Shown here: one piece after another, positions 56,635 to 64,000 of the stretch
How the letters are laid out: the number at the start of each line of letters is the position of its first letter
Numbering within the stretch: the first letter of the stretch is position 1
Assembly: GCA_963790545.1 (NCBI GenBank)
Contig: CAWBPA010000023.1
Span: 1 to 64,000, forward strand
Direction: 5' to 3'
From: DATBJG01 sp963790545
GTDB lineage: Bacteria > Acidobacteriota > Vicinamibacteria > Vicinamibacterales > JAMQPK01
Length of the DNA stretch: 64,000 nucleotides
Position numbers and translations under genes: made by a program
Notes under the pieces: generated by a model
What the model was told of the DNA's origin: nothing
The model's input: only the letters and a program-made list of their open reading frames with translations
Databases searched by the model: none

Positions 56635-57163
56635 GGAGTCTCCTGTCTAGGGATTCCCACCGGCTCGATCCTGATGGGTGAGAGTTCGAGACGAGCCACG
56701 TCGATTGCCGCCATCTCAATCGGATCGAGGGTGATCGACTCGATCTCGATTGGGGGCACGGTTGGAAATGGCTCCGGTGCGGGCCGACTCTGAACGGTCA
56801 AGGGCGTTGAACGCATGAGAGCCACATCCGCTGCGACGACTTGGGCCGGGGGTTCAACGCTGGGTGAGCTGACTGCGTGCGCTCGTTTCAGACAGGTTGT
56901 CTGCGCTGAGAGGGTTCGCTTGGAATCGGCCCCTGAACTGTCTGCCGCGAAGAGAGGAACAGCAGGAGGACTGCCAGCGCGAGGGCTCCGGCTGTCGCGA
57001 ACCGCCAGGGCGACCAGAGGGGCCTCTGCGTGCCGGAGGGAGGGTTGGCCCGCTCGATGCGATCGAGAACCCCGGCGGCAAAAGCTGCTGAAGGATTGCC
57101 GCTCGTCATCTGACGTGCCGCCTGGTCGATAAGATCGTCAACACGATCGTCTTCCATCTTCAT
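56631..57163 (-). CDS. Putative anti-sigma factor, one frame break
   Basis: About 176 residues. N-terminal cytoplasmic part (DDRVDDLIDQAARQMTSGNP, AFAAGVLDRIERA), one membrane helix (FATAGALALAVLLLFL), then past a frame change near 56895 a periplasmic part (HAVSSPSVEPPAQVVAADVAL, EIESITLDPIEMAAIDVARL). It overlaps both neighbours by 4 bp. Position after an ECF sigma gene, size and single-pass layout make it the cognate anti-sigma, although the zinc-binding HxxxCxxC motif is missing. Confidence 0.7.
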
Positions 57164-57777
57164 CTTGGATACCTGATGCCTTGTCGCCGCAGCTGCTCGC
57201 GCAGTTGGCGCCGCGCTTCGAGCACGCGCCAGCGCAGAGTGCCCGGTGGTATCTCCAATATCGCCGCCACTTCTTCAGAGCTCATTTCCGATCCCGTCGA
57301 CAGCAGTAATGCATCACGGAGCTTCGGCGACAGGCGCTGAATCAGCCGGCGCACATGCCCCAACAGATCGGCGCCAATCACCGTCGTTTCCGGCGACGGC
57401 GCCTGAGAAGGCATCACAGACTCCACAGCCGGGTCGATCGAGAGCATGTGCCTGAGACGGCGCAGGGGGCCGCGGCGCCGACTCAACGCCAGACGCCAGC
57501 CTATGGCGACGAACCACGTCCTGACGCTCGATTCTCCTCGAAACCCGTCGAGTTTCCGGAAAGCCAGGACGAATGCCTCCTGAGCGACGTCTTCGGCGTC
57601 CGACCGGGAACCCAGTGCCGCAAGCGTCGCACGATATACAGCGTTTTGATGGCGTCTCACCAGCTCGCTGAAGGCATCGTTGTCCCCCGCACGCGCCAGT
57701 CCAACCAGCTCGCCATCGGTCACACGCTCTATAGACGACAGCCGTAAGGCCGCTGTTGGCTGTCTCGCACGCATCAT
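57160..57777 (-). CDS. ECF-type RNA polymerase sigma factor
   Basis: 205 residues from ATG 57777 (a second ATG at 57774). Region 2 reads AFSELVRRHQNAVYRATLAALGSRSDAEDVAQEAFVLAFRKL with the D-A-E-D-V-x-QE element; region 4 reads LSPKLRDALLLSTGSEMSSEEVAAILEIPPGTLRWRVLEARRQL, where TLRWRV takes the place of the more usual TVKSRL. It heads a three-gene operon and is divergent from the ligase at 57793 with only 15 bp between starts. Confidence 0.92.
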   Translation of the reverse strand: MMRARQPTAALRLSSIERVTDGELVGLARAGDNDAFSELVRRHQNAVYRATLAALGSRSDAEDVAQEAFVLAFRKLDGFRGESSVRTWFVAIGWRLALSRRRGPLRRLRHMLSIDPAVESVMPSQAPSPETTVIGADLLGHVRRLIQRLSPKLRDALLLSTGSEMSSEEVAAILEIPPGTLRWRVLEARRQLREQLRRQGIRYPR

Positions 57778-57792
57778 GCTGTCTGTTTTACA

Positions 57793-59427
57793 ATGCCGCC
57801 GATGCCCGATTCCAATCCCACAACACTGAATCTCGCCAGCGTTCTCGACCAACACCTCATCAAAGGACCCGCCAGGACGGCCATCGTTTACGGCGACACG
57901 CGCTTGACCTACGCGCAGCTCAGCGCCATGTCTTCACAGGTCGCGGGTGGGCTCTTTGCCATGGGTATTCGTCCTGGCGATCACGTCGCGCTGATGTGTC
58001 CGAATCTGCCGTATTTTGCAATGGCTTACTTCGGCATCCTCAAAGTTGGTGCGGTCGTGGTTCCGCTGAATGTATTGTTGCGTCCCCGTGAGATTGCCTA
58101 CCACCTCCGAGACAGCGACTGTAAAACGATTCTCTGCTTCGAAGGCACCTCTGAGCTGCCGATGGCACAGATGGCCAAGGCCGGCATCGATGTCGTGACG
58201 TCATGCGAGGATCTGATCGTCATGACGATCGATCCGACGGCGACCAAGAGCCCTATCGACGGTGCTCGAACGCTCGCGCAGCTGATGCATCGTCAGCCAA
58301 CGGAATTCGAGACGCACGCGGTCGCGGCCGATGACACGGCCGTGATGTTGTACACATCGGGCACGACGGGTCAGGCGAAGGGTGCAGAGCTGACGCACCT
58401 CAACATGACGGTGAACGCGATGGTGGTGCGAGAGCTCACGCTCCCGGTCATTGGGGGAGACGTGGAGAACATCACCGCCGTGACGTTGCCCCTGTTTCAT
58501 TCCTTCGGTCAGACGGCGCAAATGAACGCGGTGCTTTACGCGGGCGGCACGCTCGTGTTGCTTCCCCGGTTCGATCCGGCCACGCTCATCGCCGCGATCA
58601 AGCGCGAGCGCGTCACCCACTGGGCTGGTGTGCCGACCATGTATTGGGGTCTTCTCGAGCACGTGACGAAGAACAATGTCGACGTGTCGGACATCAGCGC
58701 ATCCCTGCGATTGGCCATCTCGGGGGGCAGCCCGATGCCGGTCGAGCTGATGCGAGCATTCGAGCAGACGTTCAATGTCCGCATCATCGAAGGTTACGGC
58801 CTGTCCGAGACGGCGCCGGTTGCGACATTCAGTCATCTCGAACGGCCGACCAAGCCGGGGACCGTAGGGCAACCGGTCTTCGGAGTGCAGGTACGGTGCG
58901 TGGACGACAGCGACGAGCCCGTGCCCGTTGGCACGCCCGGCGAGGTCGTGATCCGCGGAAACAACGTGATGAAGGGTTACTACAAGCGGCCGGAAGCAAC
59001 CGCCGAGGCGCTTCGCGGCGGCTGGTTTCACACGGGCGATATTGGCTCGTTCGACAGCGAGGGCTACCTGTCCATTGTCGATCGCAAGAAAGACATGATC
59101 ATCCGAAGCGGTCTCAACGTCTACCCCCGTGAAATTGAAGAGGTGCTGTTGACGCACTCGGCCGTGTCTCTCGCCGCGGTCGTCGGCGTCCCCGACTCGC
59201 GCCTTGGTGAAGAGATCAAAGCGTTCATCGTCTTGAAGCATGGGATGACGATTTCAGCCGAAGAATTGCTGGGATGGTGCCAGCAACAGTTTGCGGCCTA
59301 CAAGTATCCGCGCCTCATCGAGTTCCGGACCGAACTGCCACTCAGTGCCACGGGCAAGGTGCTCAAGCGAGAGCTGCGGAGCGAGAGTGCCCCAACGGTC
59401 ACTCGCATCGACGAGCATCGCACGTAG
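57793..59427 (+). CDS. Long-chain-fatty-acid-CoA ligase-like enzyme
   Basis: 544 residues, frame intact. ANL motifs: LTYAQLSAMSSQVAGGL, MLYTSGTTGQAKGAELTHLN, LPLFHSFGQTAQMNAVLYAGG, IIEGYGLSETAPVAT, GWFHTGDIGSFDSEGYLSIVDRKKDMIIRSGLNVYPREIEEVL, and LSATGKVLKREL with the catalytic Lys. This is a fatty acyl-CoA synthetase (FadD-type) pattern: ATP and CoA activate a medium or long acid. ATG 57802 is a second possible start. It is not part of an operon with the protease, which starts 101 bp on. Confidence 0.93.
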   Translation: MPPMPDSNPTTLNLASVLDQHLIKGPARTAIVYGDTRLTYAQLSAMSSQVAGGLFAMGIRPGDHVALMCPNLPYFAMAYFGILKVGAVVVPLNVLLRPREIAYHLRDSDCKTILCFEGTSELPMAQMAKAGIDVVTSCEDLIVMTIDPTATKSPIDGARTLAQLMHRQPTEFETHAVAADDTAVMLYTSGTTGQAKGAELTHLNMTVNAMVVRELTLPVIGGDVENITAVTLPLFHSFGQTAQMNAVLYAGGTLVLLPRFDPATLIAAIKRERVTHWAGVPTMYWGLLEHVTKNNVDVSDISASLRLAISGGSPMPVELMRAFEQTFNVRIIEGYGLSETAPVATFSHLERPTKPGTVGQPVFGVQVRCVDDSDEPVPVGTPGEVVIRGNNVMKGYYKRPEATAEALRGGWFHTGDIGSFDSEGYLSIVDRKKDMIIRSGLNVYPREIEEVLLTHSAVSLAAVVGVPDSRLGEEIKAFIVLKHGMTISAEELLGWCQQQFAAYKYPRLIEFRTELPLSATGKVLKRELRSESAPTVTRIDEHRT

Positions 59428-59528
59428 GAGGCCTGTTCAGGGTTCTACGGAACCCTGTAGAACCCACTCCCGACCTCCTTCATCGTCTAATCGATCGAGC
59501 GCTATTCCCAAATCCCGGAGACGAATCC

Positions 59529-60578
59529 ATGGGTGTGTCTTTGATTGCCGGCGACGACCGTTTGGTATCTAACCAGCCGTTGCCCGACGACAAACCTGTC
59601 GCGGCAGACGAGTTTCTCCACGACGCCTACTCGCGTGCGGTTGTGCGGGTGGTCGACATGGTCAGTCCAGCCGTCGTGACCGTTGACAGCCGTTTCGACG
59701 GCCGTCGCCCCAACGACCAGCCGTTGCCTGGCGGTCGCGGCGGTACTGGTTCTGGCTTCGTATTCACGCCCGATGGGCTTGTGCTGACCAACAGCCACGT
59801 CGTGCACAAGGCGGGCAGTATCACAGTGACCCTGACTGACGGACGTCGATCCAGTGCGGAGCTCGTCGGTGAGGACCCTCACACCGATTTGGCCGTCCTG
59901 CGAATTGGCGCGTCGAATCTCGTGGCGGCATCGCTTGGCGATTCGCGTCAGGTGCGCGTGGGTCAGCTCGTGGTGGCCATTGGCAATCCCTATGGCTTCC
60001 AGTGCACGGTCACAACCGGCGTGGTCAGTGCCCTTGGACGATCGTTACGCACGCGCACTGGACGTCTGATGGACGAGATCATCCAGACCGATGCCGCGCT
60101 CAATCCTGGCAATTCCGGTGGCCCGTTAGTCGACTCGCGGGGTCAGGTGATTGGCGTCAATACGGCCGTCATTCTGCCTGCCCAGGGCATTTGCTTTGCC
60201 ATTTCGAGCAACACCGTCCAGTACGTGGCCGCATCCTTAATAAAGGATGGGAGAGTGCGCCGTTCCTGGGTGGGGATCGCCGGTCAGAATACTCCTCTCC
60301 CGAGGGCTATGGTGCGGGCGCACGGCCTTCGAACCGAATTCGGCGTTCTGGTAATGGGACTCGAGCCCAACAGTCCCGCCGCACAGGCTGGCGTCAAGGA
60401 GGGTGACATCATCGTCGCCTTCGATGAGCGGCCCGTCGAAGGGATCGATGCGTTTCATCGGCTGCTGACGGACCGGTTGATTGGCACGCCGTCGCCTCTC
60501 GCGGTGATTCGAAGTGGTGAGCGACGGACGCTGCGCATCGTGCCGCAGGAATCGCCGAACGCGGATTTGCGCGGATAA
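59529..60578 (+). CDS. HtrA/DegP-like trypsin-type serine protease with PDZ domain
   Basis: 349 residues from ATG 59529. Catalytic triad: His90 (TNSHVV), Asp120 (HTDLAVL), Ser196 (GNSGGPLVDSRGQVIGVN). The C-terminal PDZ domain (GVLVMGLEPNSPAAQAGVKEGDIIVAFDERPVEGIDAF) is complete. No signal peptide or membrane segment is visible, which differs from periplasmic DegP and DegS; the protein may work in the cytoplasm. The frame upstream of 59529 runs inside the ligase gene and is not native. Confidence 0.93.
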   Translation: MGVSLIAGDDRLVSNQPLPDDKPVAADEFLHDAYSRAVVRVVDMVSPAVVTVDSRFDGRRPNDQPLPGGRGGTGSGFVFTPDGLVLTNSHVVHKAGSITVTLTDGRRSSAELVGEDPHTDLAVLRIGASNLVAASLGDSRQVRVGQLVVAIGNPYGFQCTVTTGVVSALGRSLRTRTGRLMDEIIQTDAALNPGNSGGPLVDSRGQVIGVNTAVILPAQGICFAISSNTVQYVAASLIKDGRVRRSWVGIAGQNTPLPRAMVRAHGLRTEFGVLVMGLEPNSPAAQAGVKEGDIIVAFDERPVEGIDAFHRLLTDRLIGTPSPLAVIRSGERRTLRIVPQESPNADLRG

Positions 60579-60657
60579 TGCGGATAAAACCCCTGTGCTA
60601 AACTGGGCATTCGTCCTTCGACGAACGCTCAGCACGATCTGAGCGTGCGCGAAGGCC

Positions 60658-60782
60658 GGGTTCCATTGCGGCCCGGACCCTGTGCAAGCTCGGCCTGCGA
60701 ACCGCGTCAGGGCCGGAAGGCAGCAGCGCTAAGCAGTTACTGACCTGTGCCGCAGGTCCTTCCGGGCCGCAGTGGAGTCTTC
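60658..60782 (+). ncRNA. ffs: Signal recognition particle RNA (4.5S type)
   Basis: Domain IV core GTCAGGGCCGGAAGGCAGCA lies at 60706-60725, with the conserved GGAAG tetraloop region and symmetric internal loop. The terminal stem pairs TCCATTGCGGCCCGGA (60662-60677) with TCCGGGCCGCAGTGGA (60761-60776), one G-T pair. It sits directly before dnaX, a frequent bacterial arrangement. Ends are estimated to within a few bases. Confidence 0.9.
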
Positions 60783-60794
60783 GCTGACGCAGAA

Positions 60795-60818
60795 CGTCCG
60801 GCTAAAGCCGGACGCTAC
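60795..60818. repeat. Hairpin-GCTAC element
   Basis: CGTCCGGCT, AA, AGCCGGACG (60795-60814) then CTAC. Single copy of the dispersed family, between ffs and dnaX, where it may end the SRP RNA transcript. Confidence 0.8.
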
Positions 60819-60845
60819 ACTCCGACTGATAGCTGAAGGCTCCTG

Positions 60846-62483
60846 ATGCCCTACCAGGTTCTTGCCAGAAAGTGGCGTCCCCAGTCGTTTGACGCGGTCA
60901 TCGGTCAGCCGGCTGTCACGCGGACGCTTCGCAACGCGGTTTCCGGCAGCCGTATTCATCACGCCTTTGTGTTTGCGGGTCCGCACGGCGTGGGCAAGAC
61001 GACGACCGCACGGATTCTTGCCCGCGCGCTGAACTGCGTGAAGGGTCCGACCGCCGAGCCGTGCGGCACGTGCGAATCCATGTCTGGAAATTGCGGAAGG
61101 GCGGGATATCGACGTTCTCGAGATCGATGCGGCCACGCACACTCAGGTTGAGACCGTTCGCGAGGTCATCATCTCCGGGCTCGCGATTAAGCCCGTGCGC
61201 GACCGTTACAAAGTGTTCATCATCGACGAGGTGCACCAACTGTCCGACTCGTCGTTCAACGCCCTGCTGAAGTCAATCGAAGAACCTCCGTCACACGTCG
61301 TGTTCATGATGGCGACGACGGAGATCGGAAAGATTCCCGAAACAGTTCTGTCGCGAGCCCAGGTGTTCGAGTTTCGCACGATCCCGTCGCGCGCGATTGC
61401 CGCGCAACTGCGAGTCGATTGCCGATGCCGAACGCATCAGGTGCCGGATCAGGCACTTTCGCTGATCTCCCGGGCGGCCGAAGGCAGCATGCGCGATGCC
61501 CAGAGTGCCTTCGATCAGGTCATTGCTTTCGCTGGCGACACCATTTCGCTGGACGATGTCACAACGGTGCTCGGACTGGTGGGGCGCGATGTGCTGTTCG
61601 ACATCGTGCGGGTCGTTGCGGACGAGGACGCACCAAGGGCATTCGAGCTGGCGGCGCGGCTCGTCGAGCAGGGCAACGATTTGCGACTGGTGTGTCGCGA
61701 GCTTTCCCGAGTCGTTCGCGACCTGCTGGTCATCTCGGTCGATCCCGAGCGCGTGAACGATCCGGAAATTGCCGGCGAAGATGAGCGCGACACTCTTCGC
61801 GGACTGGCCGAACGGTTCTCGCGTGAGGATTTGCTCAGGGCGTTCGACGTGTTGACACGGGCCGAGGCCGAAGTTCGCAGCTCCGCGGAGCCACGCTACA
61901 GCCTGGAGATGGCTCTGCTGCGATGGATTCACCTTCGGAAACTGGTGCCGCTGACCGAGCTGCTGGAGAGCCTTGGCAAGGGTAGTCGGCCTCAGCCACA
62001 GTCGCCTCCCGTCGACCGCCCGTCCCGCCGGTCCTGCTCCAGGACCTGAGAAGGCACCTGCAAAAGCATCCGCCGCCACCCGCACGCGGTGGCGACGCGA
62101 CCGATAGCGTCAAAGACAAGTTTCTCGCGGAAGTGCGCCGGGCCAGAGCGGTGCTGTACAACACGGTGATCGCCCAGGCGCAGAGAATTGACATCGACGG
62201 CAGCCGCATCACCTTCAGTTTTCTACCGACGCATCGCACCCTGCGAGAGAAGCTGGACCAGAATCGCACCTGGCTCGAACAGGCCGCTTCGGAAATGGCG
62301 GGCCGCAAGATGACGATCGTCTCGGCCCAGCTGGAAGCCGGTCAGCCGGCGGTTGACGCTGCCGCTTCATCGGCCGGACCGCCGAAGCTGGCCGATCTCA
62401 AGGCCGAAGCCATGGCCGACTCTGCCGTACAGGCCATGCTCGACGTGTTTCCGGCGGAAATCAGAGACGTTGAGGAGATGTAG
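60846..62483 (+). CDS. dnaX: DNA polymerase III subunits gamma/tau, frame-broken
   Basis: About 545 residues when frame changes are restored. MPYQVLARKWRPQSFDAVIG and GPHGVGKTTTARILARALNC (Walker A) open the AAA+ domain; after ~61085 RDIDVLEIDAATHTQVETVRE and IIDEVHQLSDSSFNALLKSIEEPP (Walker B, sensor) follow. Between 61415 and 61440 a +1/-1 pair hides IADAERI. The last part after ~62040 (SVKDKFLAEVRRARAVLYNT... LEAGQPAVDA) is the C-terminal domain. No A-AAA-AAG slippery site is seen, so programmed frameshifting is not indicated. It forms the clamp-loader motor. Confidence 0.93.
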
Positions 62484-62488
62484 CCGAC

Positions 62489-62785
62489 GTGAATATCCAG
62501 CAAATGATGAAGCAGGCGCAGCAGATGCAGGAGCGCCTGCAGAAGCAAATGAATGATTTGCGCGTCGAGGCGTCCTCCGGCGGCGGCATGGTGACGGTCG
62601 TCATGAACGGCCAGAAGCAGGTGCAAAAGGTGCAGATCGATCCCGAATGCGTGTCCAAAGACGACGTCGACATGCTGCAGGACTTGATTGTGGCGGCGTT
62701 CAACGATGCCGTCCGTAAAGTCGACGACGAATTGGGGCGACACATGGGCGGGATGCTCGGAGGCTTGAAGATTCCCGGACTCTGA
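62489..62785 (+). CDS. ybaB: YbaB/EbfC nucleoid-associated protein
   Basis: 98 residues from GTG 62489. MNIQQMMKQAQQMQERLQKQMNDL forms the N-terminal coiled helix, then the family strand GGGMVTVVMNGQKQVQKVQID and helix LQDLIVAAFNDAVRKV. It binds DNA as a dimer. It lies 5 bp after dnaX and 27 bp before recR, the usual dnaX-ybaB-recR order, which supports both the start and the joined reading of dnaX. Confidence 0.96.
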   Translation: MNIQQMMKQAQQMQERLQKQMNDLRVEASSGGGMVTVVMNGQKQVQKVQIDPECVSKDDVDMLQDLIVAAFNDAVRKVDDELGRHMGGMLGGLKIPGL

Positions 62786-62812
62786 CGTGATCACTCCCCA
62801 CTGGTCACTGCC

Positions 62813-63406
62813 TTGTCCTACCCTGATCCGCTCGTTCGTCTCATCGATCAGCTTCGCCGTCTGCCAGGGATTGGTCCCAAAGGGGCGCAGCGTCTGGCCT
62901 TCCACATCCTGAGGACGCCGCGCGAGGAAGCCGAGCGGCTGTGCGAGGCGGTGCGTGACGTCAAAGACCACGTGACGTACTGCTCGGTGTGCAGCAACAC
63001 GACCGACATCGACCCTTGCGTCTTCTGCAGCAATCCCGGCCGCGATCAGCGTATGATTTGCGTCGTTGAAGAGCCGCAGAACGTGACGGCGGTCGAAAAG
63101 ACGCGCGAGTTCAAAGGAACCTATCACGTGCTCATGGGGGCGTTGTCGCCGCTGCAGGGCGTGGGTCCCGACGACCTGAAGATCAAAGAGCTGCTCGTTC
63201 GCGTCGAGAAAGGCGTCGATGAGGTCATCCTCGCCACCAACCCGAACGTCGAGGGAGAAGCGACGGCGTTGTACCTCGCGCGCCTGCTCAAGCCCATTGG
63301 GGTCAAGGTGACCCGCATTGCGATGGGCGTCCCCGTCGGCAGCGATCTCGAGTACGCAGACGAAGTGACCATGCACAAGGCGCTCGAAGGGAGGCGGGAG
63401 ATCTAA
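62813..63406 (+). CDS. recR: Recombination mediator RecR
   Basis: 197 residues from TTG 62813. Helix-hairpin-helix (LIDQLRRLPGIGPKGAQRLAFHIL), C4 zinc finger (CSVCSNTTDIDPCVFC) and Toprim domain (ICVVEEPQNVTAVEKT, VILATNPNVEGEATALYLA) in canonical order and length. It works with RecF and RecO to load RecA on gapped DNA. An ATG is absent near the family start; the TTG gives the MSYPDPL-type N-terminus typical of homologues. Confidence 0.97.
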   Translation: MSYPDPLVRLIDQLRRLPGIGPKGAQRLAFHILRTPREEAERLCEAVRDVKDHVTYCSVCSNTTDIDPCVFCSNPGRDQRMICVVEEPQNVTAVEKTREFKGTYHVLMGALSPLQGVGPDDLKIKELLVRVEKGVDEVILATNPNVEGEATALYLARLLKPIGVKVTRIAMGVPVGSDLEYADEVTMHKALEGRREI

Positions 63407-63409
63407 CAC

Positions 63410-63597
63410 GGGTGCCGGGTGCTTGGTGCCTGGTGCCTGGTGCTGTGCAGGGTGCTGAGTGCTGGGTGCTCACTGCTGGGTGCTAGACGTCGCACCGCAC
63501 CCGGCACAGCACCCTGCACCCGGCACAGCACTAGGCACAGGCACCCGGCACCAGGCACAGCACCAGGCACCAAGCACCAGGCACGCGGCACCCTTTG
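63410..63597. repeat. GTGC/GCAC low-complexity inverted repeat
   Basis: 63410-63487 is built of GGTGC(C/T)(T/G)G units on the plus strand; 63498-63597 is built of their complement (GGCACC, CAGGCAC, CAGCACC). The two halves can pair in many registers into one long hairpin. It lies after recR and before the membrane protein gene. Confidence 0.85.
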
Positions 63598-63600
63598 TAT

Positions 63601-64000
63601 ATGCTCCCCCTGACCTATCAAACTCCTGCGGCGGCACTGCTCGTGGTCGGCGGCCTTGTCGCGTGCTTTGCTGGATACCGGTTTTTCCGTATCGTTCTGG
63701 TTCTCTACGGATTCATCATTGGTGCGCTCGTCGCGACGTCCGCCATCGGGGCGGGCAGCACGACCGAGCTCGTTCTCGCCGCGATTGCCGGCGGGCTCAT
63801 TGGTGGGCTGATTTTCTATACGGCCTACTTCCTTGGCGTGGCACTCATAGGGGCAGCAATCGGCGCGTTGATCGTCCACGCCGCGTGGGCACAGATTGGA
63901 ACCGATCCGCATCCGGTTGTCCTGATCCTCTTTGCGATCAGCGGGGCCGTCGCGGCCATGATTCTGCAACGCTATGTGATCGTGGTTGCCACGGCGTTTG
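63601..64000 (+). CDS. DUF4203/TMEM198-like membrane protein (partial)
   Basis: From ATG 63601 the frame runs open to the window's end (133 residues). At least five membrane segments: AALLVVGGLVACFAGYRFF, IVLVLYGFIIGALVATSAIG, LAAIAGGLIGGLIFYTAYFL, VALIGAAIGALIVHAAW and VVLILFAISGAVAAMIL. Gly-rich helices and the G-Y-R-x-F element suit DUF4203-type proteins, whose function is unknown. The C-terminus lies outside the window. Confidence 0.75.
   Translation, partial: MLPLTYQTPAAALLVVGGLVACFAGYRFFRIVLVLYGFIIGALVATSAIGAGSTTELVLAAIAGGLIGGLIFYTAYFLGVALIGAAIGALIVHAAWAQIGTDPHPVVLILFAISGAVAAMILQRYVIVVATAF

Noticed and set aside
60846..62483. Programmed frameshift in dnaX
   Set aside because: No A-AAA-AAG-type slippery site is present, and the shifts are several, in different places, one pair compensating; indel errors explain them better.
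63410..63597. CRISPR array
   Set aside because: Units are short, overlapping and degenerate, with no uniform repeat or spacer length and no cas genes.

Overview
The window looks like a chromosomal contig from a soil-type Acidobacteriota, probably Vicinamibacteria-like. This rests on GC-rich coding DNA, three large Oar-like TonB-dependent receptors with an N-terminal carboxypeptidase-regulatory-like domain, repeated DUF6152 and secreted ~360-residue protein pairs, a PEP-CTERM protein, NHL beta-propellers, and a conserved ffs-dnaX-ybaB-recR block at the right end. The lineage is inferred from family content, not from a marker-gene tree.

Layout. 1-4.1 kb: a LysR remnant, then a thioesterase, SnoaL-like, MBL-fold and SDR series read leftward, and a divergent TetR gene with two operators. 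4.5-11.2 kb: an accessory segment bounded by two diverged copies of a tRNA-Ser(GGA) locus, one reduced to a 5' half. It holds a broken DUF1254 gene, an ankyrin remnant, a RibD-like reductase, an IS66-like scrap, an overlapping YaaA-like/GIY-YIG-like pair and an ArsR-SRPBCC pair. 11.4-17 kb: enoyl-CoA hydratase/acyl-CoA ligase operon, NHL protein, secreted amidohydrolase. 17-40.6 kb: a long run of exported proteins (three TonB receptors, hydrolases, secreted VOC protein, NHL protein, cyclase, and repeated secreted-protein/DUF6152 sets). 40.7-44.7 kb: serine hydrolase, then a ParA-like ATPase apparently fused to a glycogen-binding domain and followed 2 bp later by a nuclease-like gene. 45-50.5 kb: acyl ligase, NAD synthase-like, asparagine synthase-like and acyl carrier protein genes in one tight operon, plus a convergent acetyltransferase. 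50.6-57.8 kb: MFS transporter, DUF2252, dodecin, IPT lipoprotein, ECF sigma/anti-sigma operon. 57.8-64 kb: acyl-CoA ligase, HtrA-like protease, SRP RNA, dnaX, ybaB, recR, membrane protein.

Two things shape the reading of the whole window. First, more than twenty otherwise convincing genes are interrupted by single-base frame changes, several compensated within 40-60 bases. This is the pattern of indel errors in the assembly rather than of decay, so most such genes are given here as one CDS across the break. Second, intergenic gaps carry a family of short hairpins with conserved CTACGTA or GCTAC edges and stems that differ in sequence but stay self-complementary, often as inverted pairs.

The best candidates for new biology are the ligase/NadE/AsnB/ACP operon, the ParA-glycogen-binding fusion with its nuclease-like partner, the YaaA-like/GIY-YIG-like pair, the secreted-protein/DUF6152 sets, and the covarying hairpin family.
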